A stretch of 64,000 nt of DNA from assembly GCF_010389155.1 (NCBI RefSeq), contig NC_057769.1, forward strand, positions 32,364,735-32,428,734, written 5' to 3'. The translations under genes were made by a program, and so were the position numbers. Numbering within the stretch: position 1 is the stretch's first letter; each line of letters begins with the position of its first letter. Of this stretch, positions 11,245 through 22,849 are shown piece by piece. Under the pieces are notes generated by a model. That model did not search any database. It worked only from the letters and a program-made list of their open reading frames with translations, and was not told the origin of the DNA. Origin of the DNA: Erigeron canadensis (taxonomy: Eukaryota > Streptophyta > Magnoliopsida > Asterales > Asteraceae).

Positions 11245-13006
11245 TCAACAACTATGTCCAAATGCTCCAGCAATTGTACAGCCCACTTCCATTAATTTCC
11301 CTGAATAAAGAAAAGAAAATAATAGAAATTAATTTATATTCATAATTGTGCAATAATAGTTGTACCACCATATATTGACCCTAGTGCATGGAATATGTAT
11401 TTTTGTTTCGTTTCAACATTATAAATTTTGAGGCATAAAGTACAAGTCTTGATGCACAACCAACAAGTGTTTTGTAGGGCAAGTCAAGTACTAAAAGGAG
11501 TGGTTTCACTTTGTCACAGCTGTGGTTTAGCTGGAACATTATTTTTAGGTAAATATTTATATTCACTAAATACTAAATGTACAACCTATTAACACAAAAT
11601 TACAAGCAATCAATGCATAACATAATCTGACTATCAAAAGTCAAACAATTTTTTAGAAGAAAAAAATGCATACCTCTTCGCTGCTTGGAGACAAGCTTCG
11701 GTGGCGCCGTTGTCGGTGCCACCTTACTCTGATCTGTTTCCGGTGATTCTGTCACCGGAAACAAAACTCCATCAATCCCTTGCACCGATATCCGTCCATC
11801 GGTGTAAATATCCGGGTCAAACAAATACGCAGACTCTTCTCCAAAACCGAACTTAACCGACCCATCCGCTTCCTCTGCTGCAACCTTATGCGGCAGACGA
11901 AGCGTATCGTATTTCACCTTACCAAACCGCCTAACAGAATTATACATACTTTCTTCGGTTTGATATTCAGGTATTATATGATAATACATTATTTGTTCAG
12001 GCGCACCCGGGTCACTCAATTGTTCAGTAGTCAACTTAGCCATGGCTTCATCATTTGGTGCCAACACAGTTAAAACATATCCTTCTGATACCAATTTCCC
12101 CATTTCAGTTGCTAATGATGTTAAATTCACTAAAATATCAGCCAACTCATTATACCCGCCATACATAACTAATGTCTGAATAAAATCTTTAACCTGACTC
12201 TCCCCATCAAAATGACGACGAGCGCCACCGGGTCCTGGAGCTGGCGCGGGCGCCAGCGATGGACCCGGTGCCATCGCGTCATAAATAGGGAGCACCGGTG
12301 GAGAACCAGCTGGTGTAACGCTAGCTGGTTTTTTCAAGCGGTGGGTCCTTGGATCCACCACTGGTGCTCCTTCCGGCAAAACCGCGGATATTGAACTCAA
12401 GCTCCTTCTTCGGTTAAACTCTTCTTGAACCGAACGGGGTACTAACAACCTTTCTATCCCATGAATTAACCCGTCCGGGCGAATGACGTCATCCGGACGG
12501 GTTACTCTAGCTAACCCACCGACAACTTTTTGACCCGATTTTGTTCGGGTCAAAGGTAAATGATCATCCACTTGGTTTAACGTTTTTTGGTTCACATTAA
12601 CAATATCAATAGGCCAATCCAAAGACCCAACTCGGGTCGGCACAATATGATAAAGCAATAGATTTTGCAAAGACTTCAAGTTTCGTGGTTCTAGTAAAAA
12701 CCGCTTGAATTCCGGGTCAATGTGTTGTTGAAGTACTATATTATCTGGTGCAAATATTGTAATATTATTTCGAGAAACGGCTTGTTCTAATGTTTGTAAC
12801 AGAAGTGCTTTTTCAATTAGCTCTGATAGTTCGGTGTAGTGTGAATCTAACAAGGCGACAAGAACTGAATTTGAGTTGATTTGTTTTGTGGTTTGTTTGA
12901 TGATGTTGTTGTTTTGTTGTTCATGGAATGAGTATACATTTTTTGGTGATAGTAGAAATATTATTGTTATAATGATGTTTAATGCACCATAGATGTGTAA
13001 ATCCAT
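11245..13006 (-). CDS. FLA17-like: Fasciclin-like arabinogalactan protein, FLA15-18 type
   Basis: Two exons (13006-11674 and 11300-11245) give 462 residues. The splice joins ...SKQRR to GKLMEVGCTIAGAFGHSC; reading through the donor instead would add an unrelated tail. The leader (1-27) is a signal peptide. The first FAS1 domain (about 44-192) has TIFAPDN and GLIHGIERLLVP. A Pro/Ala/Gly stretch (about 234-261, with SLAPAPAPGPG) is a typical site for arabinogalactan addition. The second FAS1 domain (about 272-418) has TVLAPNDE and ISVQGIDGVLFPV. YHIVP/YHIIP motifs occur in both. Two FAS1 domains with no C-terminal hydrophobic GPI signal match Arabidopsis FLA15-18, secreted wall proteins linked to adhesion and wall structure. 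A TATA-like TATATAG (13074-13079 region, minus) lies about 70 bp before the ATG. The nearest neighbours are transposons. Confidence 0.93.
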
Positions 13007-14521
13007 GGTGATTAAGTTTTGGAGGATGAAAATGTATTTGTATATTCAATGAATGAATGTATATGTATAGACTATATAGATATAGATATGGATTTGGTGA
13101 TGATATGGAAGATGAAAATGTAGTGGTTTTTCACTCTTTTTGGAGTTTTTGTGAAATGTTTTTGGTGTTTAATGTTTTTTTTTTTTTTTGAAGACAAGGG
13201 CTCGAGTGGAATCAAAAAGAGGGTTAAAAGAGATGGTATTTGGTAGGATGATGAGAGAGAAAGATGAAACGGCAAGCGGTGGTGTCGTTTTATGAGTTTA
13301 AAGTGGAAACAGGCTAGCTGACAATGGCGGGGACCACACGGTTGCGGTTCCTATATGGCTGGCTGGCTGGCTTCATGGCTTTGGCTGGCTAAATAGCTTG
13401 TACTATCAATTTTCTTTGTTTTTATTCACCCACCACTATAGTCGAGTAAATCAATTGTATTGTATATTTTATTAGATTATAGATTATAACCTGCGTAATG
13501 CGTAAATTAAGATATAGAATTAATTACACTGATGATTTCTCTAAAAATATATTTTATATTTGATAATAATATATATAATTATTTGTATTTTACAAACATA
13601 ATAATTAAATAATTATTAAAAGTTAACTTTAAACACCATGTGTAATTGTACGAAATGAATATGACTATGCCACGGTGCGAGACTGCCACCCCATTTTCCT
13701 AACAATTGCATCATTTGAGCCTATTTGCCTTTTGGAACATGATATTTTTATAACAACTTTTAACTATTTACGGCATGGTATAATGGTACACTATGTAATA
13801 AGTTTTGTACATGAATAAAACTTGTTGTATGAATATCATATCCTATTTTTCTTTATATAATTTCACCTTTTAAAAGTCGTAAAATCAATATGTGATATTG
13901 TCATTATCATTATCGTATGGCTTGAATTTTGAGCCGATTGATTTGAAGCAAAAGCTGTATGTAATTGTGTGCTTGCTGTAAGGCGAAGTGTGTCTGTCCT
14001 TCCATTTATTGACTTTATTTTATGAGATTGTTTATGTTTTTCTTAAAATACATAATAATAAAAAAAAGAGGCTATCGTATTAAATAATTTTTTTATGAAT
14101 TGAAAATATATTGAATGTCTTCTTTTCTTTTTTCTTTTTTGAAAATATATCATGCATGTATTTATAATCTATATTAAATAATTCCTTAGTTTCTCTCACT
14201 TATGGAAACCTTTCATATTTAGTTTGATTTGTACGCCAAGAAACCATTATCGTTATTCTTTACACCACATGAAGCGCGTTTAAAAGACAATAAATTGGTT
14301 GTTAGATCAAATATTTTGTATAGGAAATAAGAATCGAATTATTATAACAAGAATCAAAATTATTGTTGCTAATGGCAATCTTATGGGCAAATTATTAACC
14401 TGTACAAATTAGTTTTATTTATAAAATTTAAGAGCGTGAATTTTTGATATGCAGGATATAATTTTTTTTTCTTTTATACACGCTTACGACAACTCATAAG
14501 AAAGTAATAAACACGTTTTCA

Positions 14522-14553
<32 letters not shown>

Positions 14554-14762
14554 AAAAGGATCATGTTATATAATGTTAACATTAAGGTATTCACTCACAC
14601 CAATTTTCACATACAATATATCAAATAATCTCTTACTAAATTTATGGTTTGTGAAGAAAACATCATATAACTATATTATTTTAAAATCATACAAGTATCT
14701 CCATATTTAAAACTTCAAGGATTTAAAACATCCATTGCAGTTCCTATAAATGTCAAAAACCA
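13007..14762. other. FLA gene promoter region and AT-rich intergenic DNA
   Basis: The first few hundred bases should hold the FLA promoter and leader (minus strand), with a TATATAG motif near 13074-13079. A motif CCTGCGTAATGCG near 13490 resembles a degraded Helitron 3' hairpin. TA/TG microsatellites lie at 14522-14552. No coding region is supported. Confidence 0.45.
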
Positions 14763-14765
14763 TAA

Positions 14766-15753
14766 GGGGAGAGGAGTCATGCCTCCCAATTTCCCATCCT
14801 TCCCAAATTCCACCAATCAAATACCTCCAACTCAATTTTCTTTTTCATCCCTCCCAACCATCCCTCTCAACTATTTTTAATGGCATTCATGACTTTCCCA
14901 TCCTTTCCAAAAAAAATTTTCTTTTTCATTTAATTTAATCAAACAATTTATTTTTTAATAAAAACTTAAAATATTTCATTCAAATTAAACTAAACATTAC
15001 ATAAACATAAATTAAAAAGTACATAAATTTAAATTCTAAATTTCTAAAATGAAGACAACTAAATCAAACTCGCAACTGATGGTGGCTACATCGCTGGATC
15101 GTCAAGGAATGATAAGTCTAAAGCCGATACATGCGCCGTGAGATCGTATTGGAGCCGATGATGCACATTCTCGTCCATTATCTCCCGGTTTGCTTCCGGG
15201 TTATAAACTCTTGGCACCGGTGGATCCATAATATGAACCGGTGATATCGCCCGCCCGTTGTCTTTGATGATCATGTTGTGAAGTATAGTAGGTACCTTGT
15301 GATCACCCCTCGTGTATTGCCCCTTTAAGTGTTTAGGGCACTTGGTTAAAGAACTCAAAAGTACTCCCCGTAGACGATTCGTCTAACTCCAGGGGAACAC
15401 AAAATGAAGAAGATGAGGAAGAGGAATCCATTTTTTAGTAATGTGGTGTTTGTTTTGGTGAAAATATGAAGATATGTTTTTTGTTTGGTGATCTTTTGGT
15501 TAAATGATGTGTATTTATAGATAAAGAGGTAGGAATTTTTTTTATTTTAATTATGCTTTAAACGGTCAAAACATGCTCATGGACCCACCACAAACGCTCC
15601 CCCACGCTCCTCTTAACATTCAAAAATTGCCATCCCTCGCAGGGCTTTCAACCCGCCGACCCTCATGCCGCTACCATGCCGGCTTAATGACGCCGGTGTT
15701 TCTTCGGCGGCATGCCATGCCGTTGGGCATGCCGATGACCACTCCTCTCCCCC
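14766..15753 (-). mobile_element. Internally deleted PIF/Harbinger element
   Basis: Terminal inverted repeats GGGGAGAGGAGT (14766-14777) and ACTCCTCTCCCCC (15741-15753) are flanked by TAA on both sides (14763-14765 and 15754-15756), the 3-bp target duplication of PIF/Harbinger elements. Inside, on the minus strand, are fragments of one transposase in the correct order but with the middle missing (see 15086-15431). The element cannot move by itself. Confidence 0.8.
15086..15431 (-). pseudogene. Harbinger transposase remnant (ALP1/HARBI1-like)
   Basis: The minus strand starts at 15431 with MDSSSSSSSFCVPLELDES, the serine-rich start of many plant Harbinger proteins, and runs into a stop after about 32 codons. 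An overlapping second frame (15358-15086) contains CPKHLKGQYTRGDHKVPT, a segment normally located before the catalytic core. It passes directly into ILHNMIIKDNGRAISP, a segment normally found near the C-terminus, and ends ...SFLDDPAM. Most of the DDE nuclease domain between them is gone. The frame change plus the deletion make this a pseudogene. Family assignment is from remembered plant ALP1-like proteins. Confidence 0.75.
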
Positions 15754-15756
15754 TAA

Positions 15757-16673
15757 TAATCTCTAAATAATGCACATCGTATAAGTTTAAAACCTCAACA
15801 AGGATTTATTTAGAACATCATTCTATAAATGTCAAAATTCTTAACAATTTTTAAATCACACATCTTTAATTAAGACAACCTCTAACTATTAAGCTCGACA
15901 ACTAATAAGCTATTTCAACATAGAACTAATAATTCCAATCATTACTGTATCTAAATAAACAAGTCATGAAATGTAGCAAGACAATTTATGACTACTATGA
16001 TTTATTGTCGACCATGAAATGGTCGTTTACGTTACATTGCTTGTGTATTGTACTGTTGTACATTTAACACAAAGATAAAAAGGAACCGACTACTACCGTT
16101 TTTTATGGATTTTGGGTCCTAATATTTTGATGGTGTATGGAGAAGGTTAGATATAAACAAACTTTATCTCCATTTAAGTAGAAAGATTGCTTTCAGGTTT
16201 TATTTAAATAGTAGAAAAAGACCTCATGAGATAATGATTAAACCCCTGATTTCTGTCTCCAAAGATTAAAATATTTACATTAATCCAAACCAAGTTGTTT
16301 TCAATTTAACGCATAGATAGAAAAACATTAAAACGAAAAATACAATCTTAAGAAGAGTGTTTCTGTGAATCTGCGGTCATATATCCTTTATTTCATATGA
16401 TATCCTATCATAGTCATCTTTCATGTATTATTCCCTGCCTCCATTAAGGTTGTCATTTAGCACGTGTTTAATGTCTATTCAAGATTATTGATTAACTTTA
16501 GTGATTTGTCACATCTCTATATAACTAAGAGGATATATTTTTGATTAGTTGACATTATCATTTAGCTTCCAAGTAAAATTTTTGCTTCTTTGTCAGTTAT
16601 TGATAATTAGTTGTTATTTTTTTTAAATGTCATATCTAAGTCTTAGTTGGCATATAATATTAACTAGCCTTGT
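15757..16673. other. Intergenic DNA, nothing recognised
   Basis: AT-rich sequence with no supportable gene, repeat array or element boundary. Confidence 0.4.
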
Positions 16674-17076
16674 ACTCGCGCTATGCAGCGGGACATAGGA
16701 AAAAAAGCCGGTTAATTAGTGGTACCCGTGCGATTATCGGATCACTGTACCTATGGCTATTTGTGATTTAGATGACGAAGACGACGACGGTTTTGGGGGG
16801 TGGTGGATATGTGTGTTTTAGAGGGAGGCGGTTCTAAGGGGATGTATGTGTGTGCTTTGTTCTGGGGGGGTGTATGGGTGTGTTTTTTGGTATAATATGT
16901 GATCAGAGGAAGGGAAGGGAGACAAATTGGACATAAGGTTTTCTTAATAGTATTTTCGATATTTTAAGATTTAAGTGTTTGGTGATAGTATAAATTAAAA
17001 TGGTAAAATAGGGAATTTAAAGGTAGGGTATGTAATTTAGAGAGGAGTAGTAATTTGTTTATATATGGAGTATAGA
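16674..17076 (-). mobile_element. Helitron-type element (non-autonomous)
   Basis: On the minus strand it starts TCTATACTCCATATATAAAC after an A and ends CGCTGCATAGCGCGAGTAC...GGCTAG before a T. This satisfies the A-TC...CTAG-T rule with a terminal GC hairpin. Length 403 bp, no coding capacity. Confidence 0.65.
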
Positions 17077-17103
17077 TAAATTAATATTATAATCTATACT
17101 ATA

Positions 17104-17531
17104 TCTATACTATCTTATAAAACATTTTGACTTTTTTCTAAAATCTTAAAAGATGATTTGAACTACCTAAATTACCCTTATTTTTTATTCACTAATTTAC
17201 ACATTTATACCTAATATACCTATAATACCCTTAAATCTCAATCACTCACTTTTTTTCTCTCTCATCCATAAATCATTTTATTCCTCTAATTAATTCAAAA
17301 TCTTTTATCTCAAAAATCGTATATCGATGAATTATAAAAATTGTATGGGTATTATTAAAATTTCATGCTCTTTCATTAGAGATATCATTCGATATACTAC
17401 TGACGAAATTTTAAATCCGGGTAAGGAGCGCATACGGCTAAGGCATTTGACTATCACATTCTATGACTTATCACCTCCTATCACCTATCACCCCCACCAT
17501 CTCACCACCGCATTGCGCAGGTACTATTGCT
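17104..17531 (+). mobile_element. Helitron-like segment
   Basis: It starts TCTATACTATCTTATAAAAC after an A, as other Helitrons in the window do, and ends with CACCGCATTGCGCAGGTACTA then CTCG before T. The last four bases are CTCG, not CTAG, so either the end is mutated or this subfamily differs. Confidence 0.5.
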
Positions 17532-17854
17532 CGTTAATAAACAAACTACCCTCCCTCTTTTTCAACTCTCTACCTTTAAAATACCTAAAATACCCTTAAT
17601 TTTCAACACATTCCTAACTCACACAATATATCTACCAAATATATCTCTAAAATATTTTACACCCATATTTAATTATATCTCTATAATATTCTTAATAAAG
17701 TTATTTACAAAAGATAAATCCCTTAACCATAAAATAACTACACTACCATTTACGTCAATTACTTTTAGATTAATAACCACATCATTACCAACACCGCCAT
17801 TAGCACCACCCGTTGCCGTCACCGTTGCCGCATTGCGCAGATACCCATCTCGTA
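17532..17854 (+). mobile_element. Helitron-like segment abutting the previous one
   Basis: The body (AAATACCTAAAATACCC, then CACCACCCGTTGCCG) and the end GCCGCATTGCGCAGATACCC then CTCG repeat the pattern of the preceding segment, so this appears to be a head-to-tail relative. The 5' end is not clear. The open frames here are low in complexity and lie wholly in element sequence, so they are not called as genes. Confidence 0.4.
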
Positions 17855-20386
17855 ATATTAATACAAGATTAACATCACGGTTCTTTAATGTTTAACATCA
17901 TTAAATACATAGATATCAATGTTAATACTAACGATTTAGAGTTATCCAATTAAGATAATAACTTATGGTATAACTAGATTATTACCCCCGTAATACGCGG
18001 AAAACATATATAATTAATGACATGTTAAATTTTTGTAAAATCATAAGTTGGCAAATGTTTAATCAGATAAGAATTAAACCACTAAAAAACATGAAGTTAC
18101 ATTAGTGGTCGTTTAAATTCCGGTTAAGAGTGACCAGACAATTGAAAATTGGATACATCATCTATTAGAGGTCTCACTAAGTAAGGTTTTCGTTTCTTTA
18201 GATGTCTTTAATTCATTATGATATGTTTACATTGTCATTATACTTATAATTTACCGTTTTGCTCGAATAATTTAGTTATACACTAAAATTACCTAGCAAT
18301 TTAATTATCAATATATATATATATCGCATATTGTGTTAATCTAACTTAAAGTTATGCATAATATCATTGCAATTTTCACACAATTATTTTTCCGATATAT
18401 AATTGTGATAGCTTACTATAGACTCCATATTTGTTTTCTAGTTCTTTATTAAGAAAGCTGTTTGACATCCGGCCTAATTTTCAAAACATTGATTTAATAA
18501 AAACGTTATATAATAAAATTCCTATACAAAAGTCCTTATAACCAAAATTTTATTCGTTATATGATTAAAATTCTATACAAAAACATAATTTAATAAAAAC
18601 CAATTACATTAAAAAAGAAATTTTTATTGTAAAAACATTAAAAATTAATTTTAAAGATAAAAAATGATGTAAAATATAAAAATATTAGTTTGCATAAGTA
18701 TATCATTAAGAACATTAATTATTAATGTCTACAAATTTAAATATGGAAATAATAATAATTTAAATTTATTAAAAGAGAATTAAATATAAAAAAGTTAAAT
18801 AAGGTATATGACATCGGTATTTGATCTAATGACTCTAAATAATAGTTGGACTTCATCTAAGGGTCCATACTTTTCCAATTATGAATTAAGTTTTCTCTTT
18901 AATATATATTTAGAGATATAATTCATATTTCAAAACAAATAGATCATGAATTTCCTGAATTTAATTGATAAATTTTAATTAAGGTGTGAAATGGTTCAAA
19001 ATTTTAATTTAAACCTTATTATAAAGCACAGTTTATATATTTTTTTTCTACATCAATTTTCAAGTTATTGGTATTTTTTGTATTTGCAAGTTTATGTTAT
19101 TTAAGTTAACTTATCAACATAAAAGAGAAGAATAGAACATCAACAATGTTATGATTGTATATATTAAGGTATGATTTCATATTTCGATTATTAATCTTTT
19201 ATTTAATTATTACAAATTAATATTTCGTGTTTGAAACTATTGATTATATATTTTAAAATTGATAAAGAATGGGGATTTGAATTTTATCCATGCAAATGAG
19301 TTTCTTTATCTTGAATTTTGGAAGATGAGAACATTAATAATTTTATAGTTTTACTCTTTAATGTATGATCCTATATTTCAAACTACTAATCTTTATTTGA
19401 TTACTGTTCTATTACTTAGTGATTTTAGTGATTGCATCTAACAATTATATATTCGAAATAAATGTGTATAATACATATTTATATTTTTATATATCATCAA
19501 TTTCAATACATGTTGAAAAACGAAAGGATCAAATCATAATAATTAAGATAATAATATGTTTTTAAAATTTATAACATCACGGTTTATTTTTAATATGTCA
19601 TAAACATCCCATGTATTAGTTCGAATGGAGTTTTCTACGAAGTAGTAGTAGATTTGTAAATTTTGTGATTACTTTCATGATTTTATTAAATATATTTTTT
19701 GGGTTAATTTGTTTTTTATTATTGAACTTACAAAATTAATTTTTTTTTTTTTTTTTTTTATCTTTATGAGTTATTATTACGTTTATGTTGTATAGAGTTT
19801 TCATATAAAAATATATTCTCAATTATATTAATTTAGGTTTTAGCTAATAACTATCATAATTGAAATAAAATATAAAATATAGGATATAAAGTTATAAAGA
19901 AATACTAAGCGTCAAATTTAGGGCAATATTAGTGGCATATAGTTTCACTCTTCTCATTATCATAAACGCTTTGGAATATAACGTTTGATGGATAAAAATC
20001 GAAACAATATAATATTCAACATCAGAGGCATCAAAATGTATTCGACACATCGAGCTTTCATCTCATGTAATATTTGATTGACTTAACAACCATCTCAGTA
20101 CTCACCACATTCATTTACCAACATCTCTATTTGTTGATTTACATGTTTTGAAGTGAATGTACTCGAATAATTGTTTGAAATTGGTCAATACGAGGTTAAC
20201 CTATTTAGACAAAGTTTTTGTTTTTTTGAAAGGAAAAAAAAAAACAGAGTTCAATCCTTACCACTGATGCTCTTAACGTTTTTTATTATTATCAAAATAA
20301 AGTAAATTGGGTGTTAAAATATTATAAATGAATAAAATACGGGGTCTAATACAAGATCGTATTATATGAATGACAAAATATCTATA
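17855..20386. other. AT-rich intergenic DNA
   Basis: No gene is supported. At 17974 a CTAG followed by CCCCCGTAATACGCGG is a minus-strand Helitron 3' end, with no matching 5' end found. About 18480-18610 contains repeated ATAATAAAATTCCTATACAAAA-like text. A long T tract lies at 19740-19760. Confidence 0.4.
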
Positions 20387-20646
20387 TCTATACTATATTA
20401 TAAAAGAAATAGTCTCTTAAAATATGTAATACTTTCACTTAGTACTCTTTAAAATATTTTCACATACACTACCCCATAACATTAATGATTAATTTACACT
20501 ACCAATCCTTTATTCTTTAATATATTTTCATTAACCATTTATATCAATTATCCACACCACTCGACGCCGTCTCCACCACCAACACTCGGCCCCCACTACA
20601 ACGGCATTGTCACGACCACCGCCGCATTACGCGAGTAACGTGCTAG
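20387..20646 (+). mobile_element. Helitron-type element (non-autonomous)
   Basis: It starts TCTATACTATATTATAAAAG after an A and ends GCCGCATTACGCGAGTAACG then TGCTAG before a T. Length 260 bp. It is very similar in layout to the element at 51102-51380 (ATTATAAAA...AATAGTCTTTT near the start, CACCACCG-rich text near the end). Confidence 0.7.
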
Positions 20647-20878
20647 TTAAATTAAAATATTATAATATCTTGTTGAAATCACTTGAATGATTAATCAATT
20701 ATTATGTATTATTAAAATTAAAGTTTCTAAAGTGATACTATGGCCGAAAAGGCGAAAACCAATGGACAGTCATTCTGAGTACTAACCACCGACCGATATA
20801 TCTGTTCTTTTTATATTTCATATTATTATATGTTACATATAAAATAATACGATGCGTGTAACACCACCAACAAAAAAA

Positions 20879-21046
20879 GGTAACACCACCTGGGAGAGAA
20901 TTAGCGGCGATGTCTACTGTAAGCTCCCATGTCTGTAATGGTAAATTTGACAGAGAAATTAATGGGCCCCTGTCAGTGTCAGAGTGTTAACTGCAACGTC
21001 GCCGCTAATGCCCCGGTCGGGTTGACCTTTTTCTGGTGGTGTTATC
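20879..21046. mobile_element. Short inverted-repeat element (MITE-like)
   Basis: The left side, GGTAACACCACC...ATTAGCGGCGATGT, pairs with the right side, ACGTCGCCGCTAAT...GGTGGTGTTATCC, giving two inverted arms of 12-14 bp at each end. The core of about 100 bp (with GGGCCCCTGTCAGTG) has no coding capacity. The superfamily is not determined, since no clear target duplication was seen. Confidence 0.5.
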
Positions 21047-21108
21047 CTGTGCCAAAATAATAATACTATAACTTATTTATATGTATGCTTGATTTTCGTG
21101 TTTCTTTT

Positions 21109-21531
21109 CAATGTTTTAAATACCGGTATATACCGGCCGTTATTACCGGTATTTGAGGATACTCCGGTATTTTTCTGGTATTTTCACTATTTCATACCGG
21201 GCGGTATTCCCGTATTTTCCGGTATTACCATTCCGGTATTTCTGGTATTTTCATTTATTTTTTGATTTTTTTTTATATGATTCTTTAATGTTAGTTTTTG
21301 TTACCTGTGAACTTTAAACCTTATATTTTGTTATAAATTACCTATTTGGTATTATTTTTGAGTGAATTATAATTATTTTTTGACTATTTTCGTTAAATTG
21401 TAACAAATTTTGTTGAATAATACTATAATAAACTAAAATAGTTCGTACTGGCCGGTATTTCTGGTAATTCCTATAATACCGGAAATTTTTTCCATACCGA
21501 TATGATGAAAATACCGGTTTTTAAAACATTG
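21109..21531. mobile_element. hAT element rich in TACCGGTAT motifs
   Basis: Terminal inverted repeats are CAATGTTTTAAATACCGGTAT on the left and CAATGTTTTAAAAACCGGTAT on the right (minus strand), one mismatch in 21. The flanks TTTCTTTT (21101-21108) and TTTGTTTG (21532-21539) match at six of eight positions, fitting an old 8-bp hAT duplication. Many copies of (T)ACCGGTAT lie in both subterminal regions, as in hAT transposase-binding arrays. Length 423 bp, no coding capacity. Confidence 0.75.
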
Positions 21532-21959
21532 TTTGTTTGTTAATTTTAGAGAAAAATATCATTTGGTAAGAGTGAAAATACATAGATGTTCCAAGTTTGT
21601 AAAAAGAAAATACATCTTATGTGGCAACAAGATTCACCCGCGATCACTTTTGAGCTACCGTTAAGTAAAAGATCACCCTCTGATCAATCGGGGCACGACA
21701 CAAATAGGAGACATAGTTTATTGAAAAATAAAATCAAAAAACCGATATATCATACCCATGGTTCCCATTACCTAATACCTAATGCGAAATTCACCATAAA
21801 CCGACACACAAAACTCTTTAGGGCCGTTTGGTTCCCATAATTTAAGAGAATCCGGTAGCAACCAAACACTCCAAGTTTCATCTACAAGTCTGATATTTGA
21901 TTGATTAACTTAGGTCTTAGGTTTAGGTCACAAGACCAATATTTCATAAAGATTAACGA

Positions 21960-22182
21960 CTTGTCACGGCCCATAAAATTGGCCCAACACCATGTGGTTT
22001 CCCATCAAACAGACCTCTGAATTAAAGCAACAAAACCCAAAGGCGGCACAACACAACAACTCATTTGCAATTTCGCATCATACGTAACTCCCACGTCACG
22101 GTCGCCACCTACATATAATTAAATCAATTTACTCTGTAAATCCAATTTTGTTACCTGAAAAGTTACAGCCATAAAGTTTTGA
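21960..22182 (+). promoter_or_regulatory. Possible promoter and leader exon of the F-box gene
   Basis: About 22085-22105 has ACGT-core motifs (CCCACGTCACGG), and 22110-22120 has a TATA-like ACATATAATTAAAT. A leader exon would end at 22182 in ...TTTTGAG with donor GTATGC. The sequence directly before the F-box gene start reads ACATCTTAG|ATGG, a possible splice acceptor. Together these suggest a leader intron of about 1.6 kb (22183-23785). This is inference; no transcript evidence is available. Confidence 0.3.
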
Positions 22183-22388
22183 GGTATGCTTTTTTTTAAA
22201 CACTCTATTTTTATATCTAAAATTTAAATTCATTGTATGATAATTACAGTTTATTAATATTTTCTGATTTCTGATAATAATGTGATATCCGTGTGTCTAA
22301 ATTAGATTCTTAGGGGGGGTGATTTTGGATTAGCTTATTTTCTGGGGATATGTGTTTGGTAATATACTGTTATATACCCTTTAATTTA

Positions 22389-22849
22389 GGGGGTGTTTAT
22401 GTTAGCTTAATTTGTTGCTTATCTATCTATATTGGATTAAGAAATTAAGCATTTTTTCATTATTCCCAAAATACCCTTACTTACTTTTTAACCCTTTTCA
22501 TGTTTTTTTCCTAATACACATTTTAATGCATGATATACCATACATCATAGCCACAATACATCAATAACTCCTACAATTGCCGTCGCCACCGCCGCCGCTC
22601 ACCACCACCACCTGTCATCGCCGCCGCCATTACATCATCATCACCGCCGCAATGCGCGGGTACCTTTCTCTCGTATTAGTAAAAAGCTAATTAATAACCC
22701 AAACTTAAAGAGCTCCATGTTTTTGGCTTTTGAAAATCAGCTTACATATTAAGGTTAATAAGTCGATAAGCTGCTTAAGTGAAACAAGCTTATTTGGCTC
22801 TTAATAATAAGCTAATAAGTCCCTTTTATAAGCTAAGCCAAATGGTCCC
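22389..22849. mobile_element. Inner Tourist-like MITE
   Basis: The left end GGGGGTGTTTATGTTAGCTT and the right end read on the minus strand, GGGACCATTTGGCTTAGCTT, are imperfect inverted repeats. TTA flanks both sides (22386-22388 and 22850-22852). It lies entirely within the element at 22313-22926. Confidence 0.6.
22422..22679 (+). mobile_element. Helitron-like insert inside the inner MITE
   Basis: It begins TCTATCTATATTGG after an A. It ends with the family hairpin CCGCCGCAATGCGCGGGTAC, followed by CTCG (22670-22673) and TTAG (22676-22679). The exact 3' border is uncertain between those two. The CACCGCCGCC-rich 3' half matches other Helitron-like segments in the window. Confidence 0.5.

Noticed and set aside
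11381..11649. C-terminal reading of the FLA gene running through to 11600, and a small frame at 11381-11566
   Set aside because: Both fall in or run into the FLA intron (11301-11673). The spliced end GKLMEVGC... matches the family, while the read-through tail does not.
17327..17895. Open reading frames of 90 and 122 codons
   Set aside because: They lie wholly within Helitron-like sequence, are rich in Thr, Ile and Leu from AT-rich and CACC-type text, and match no family I know.
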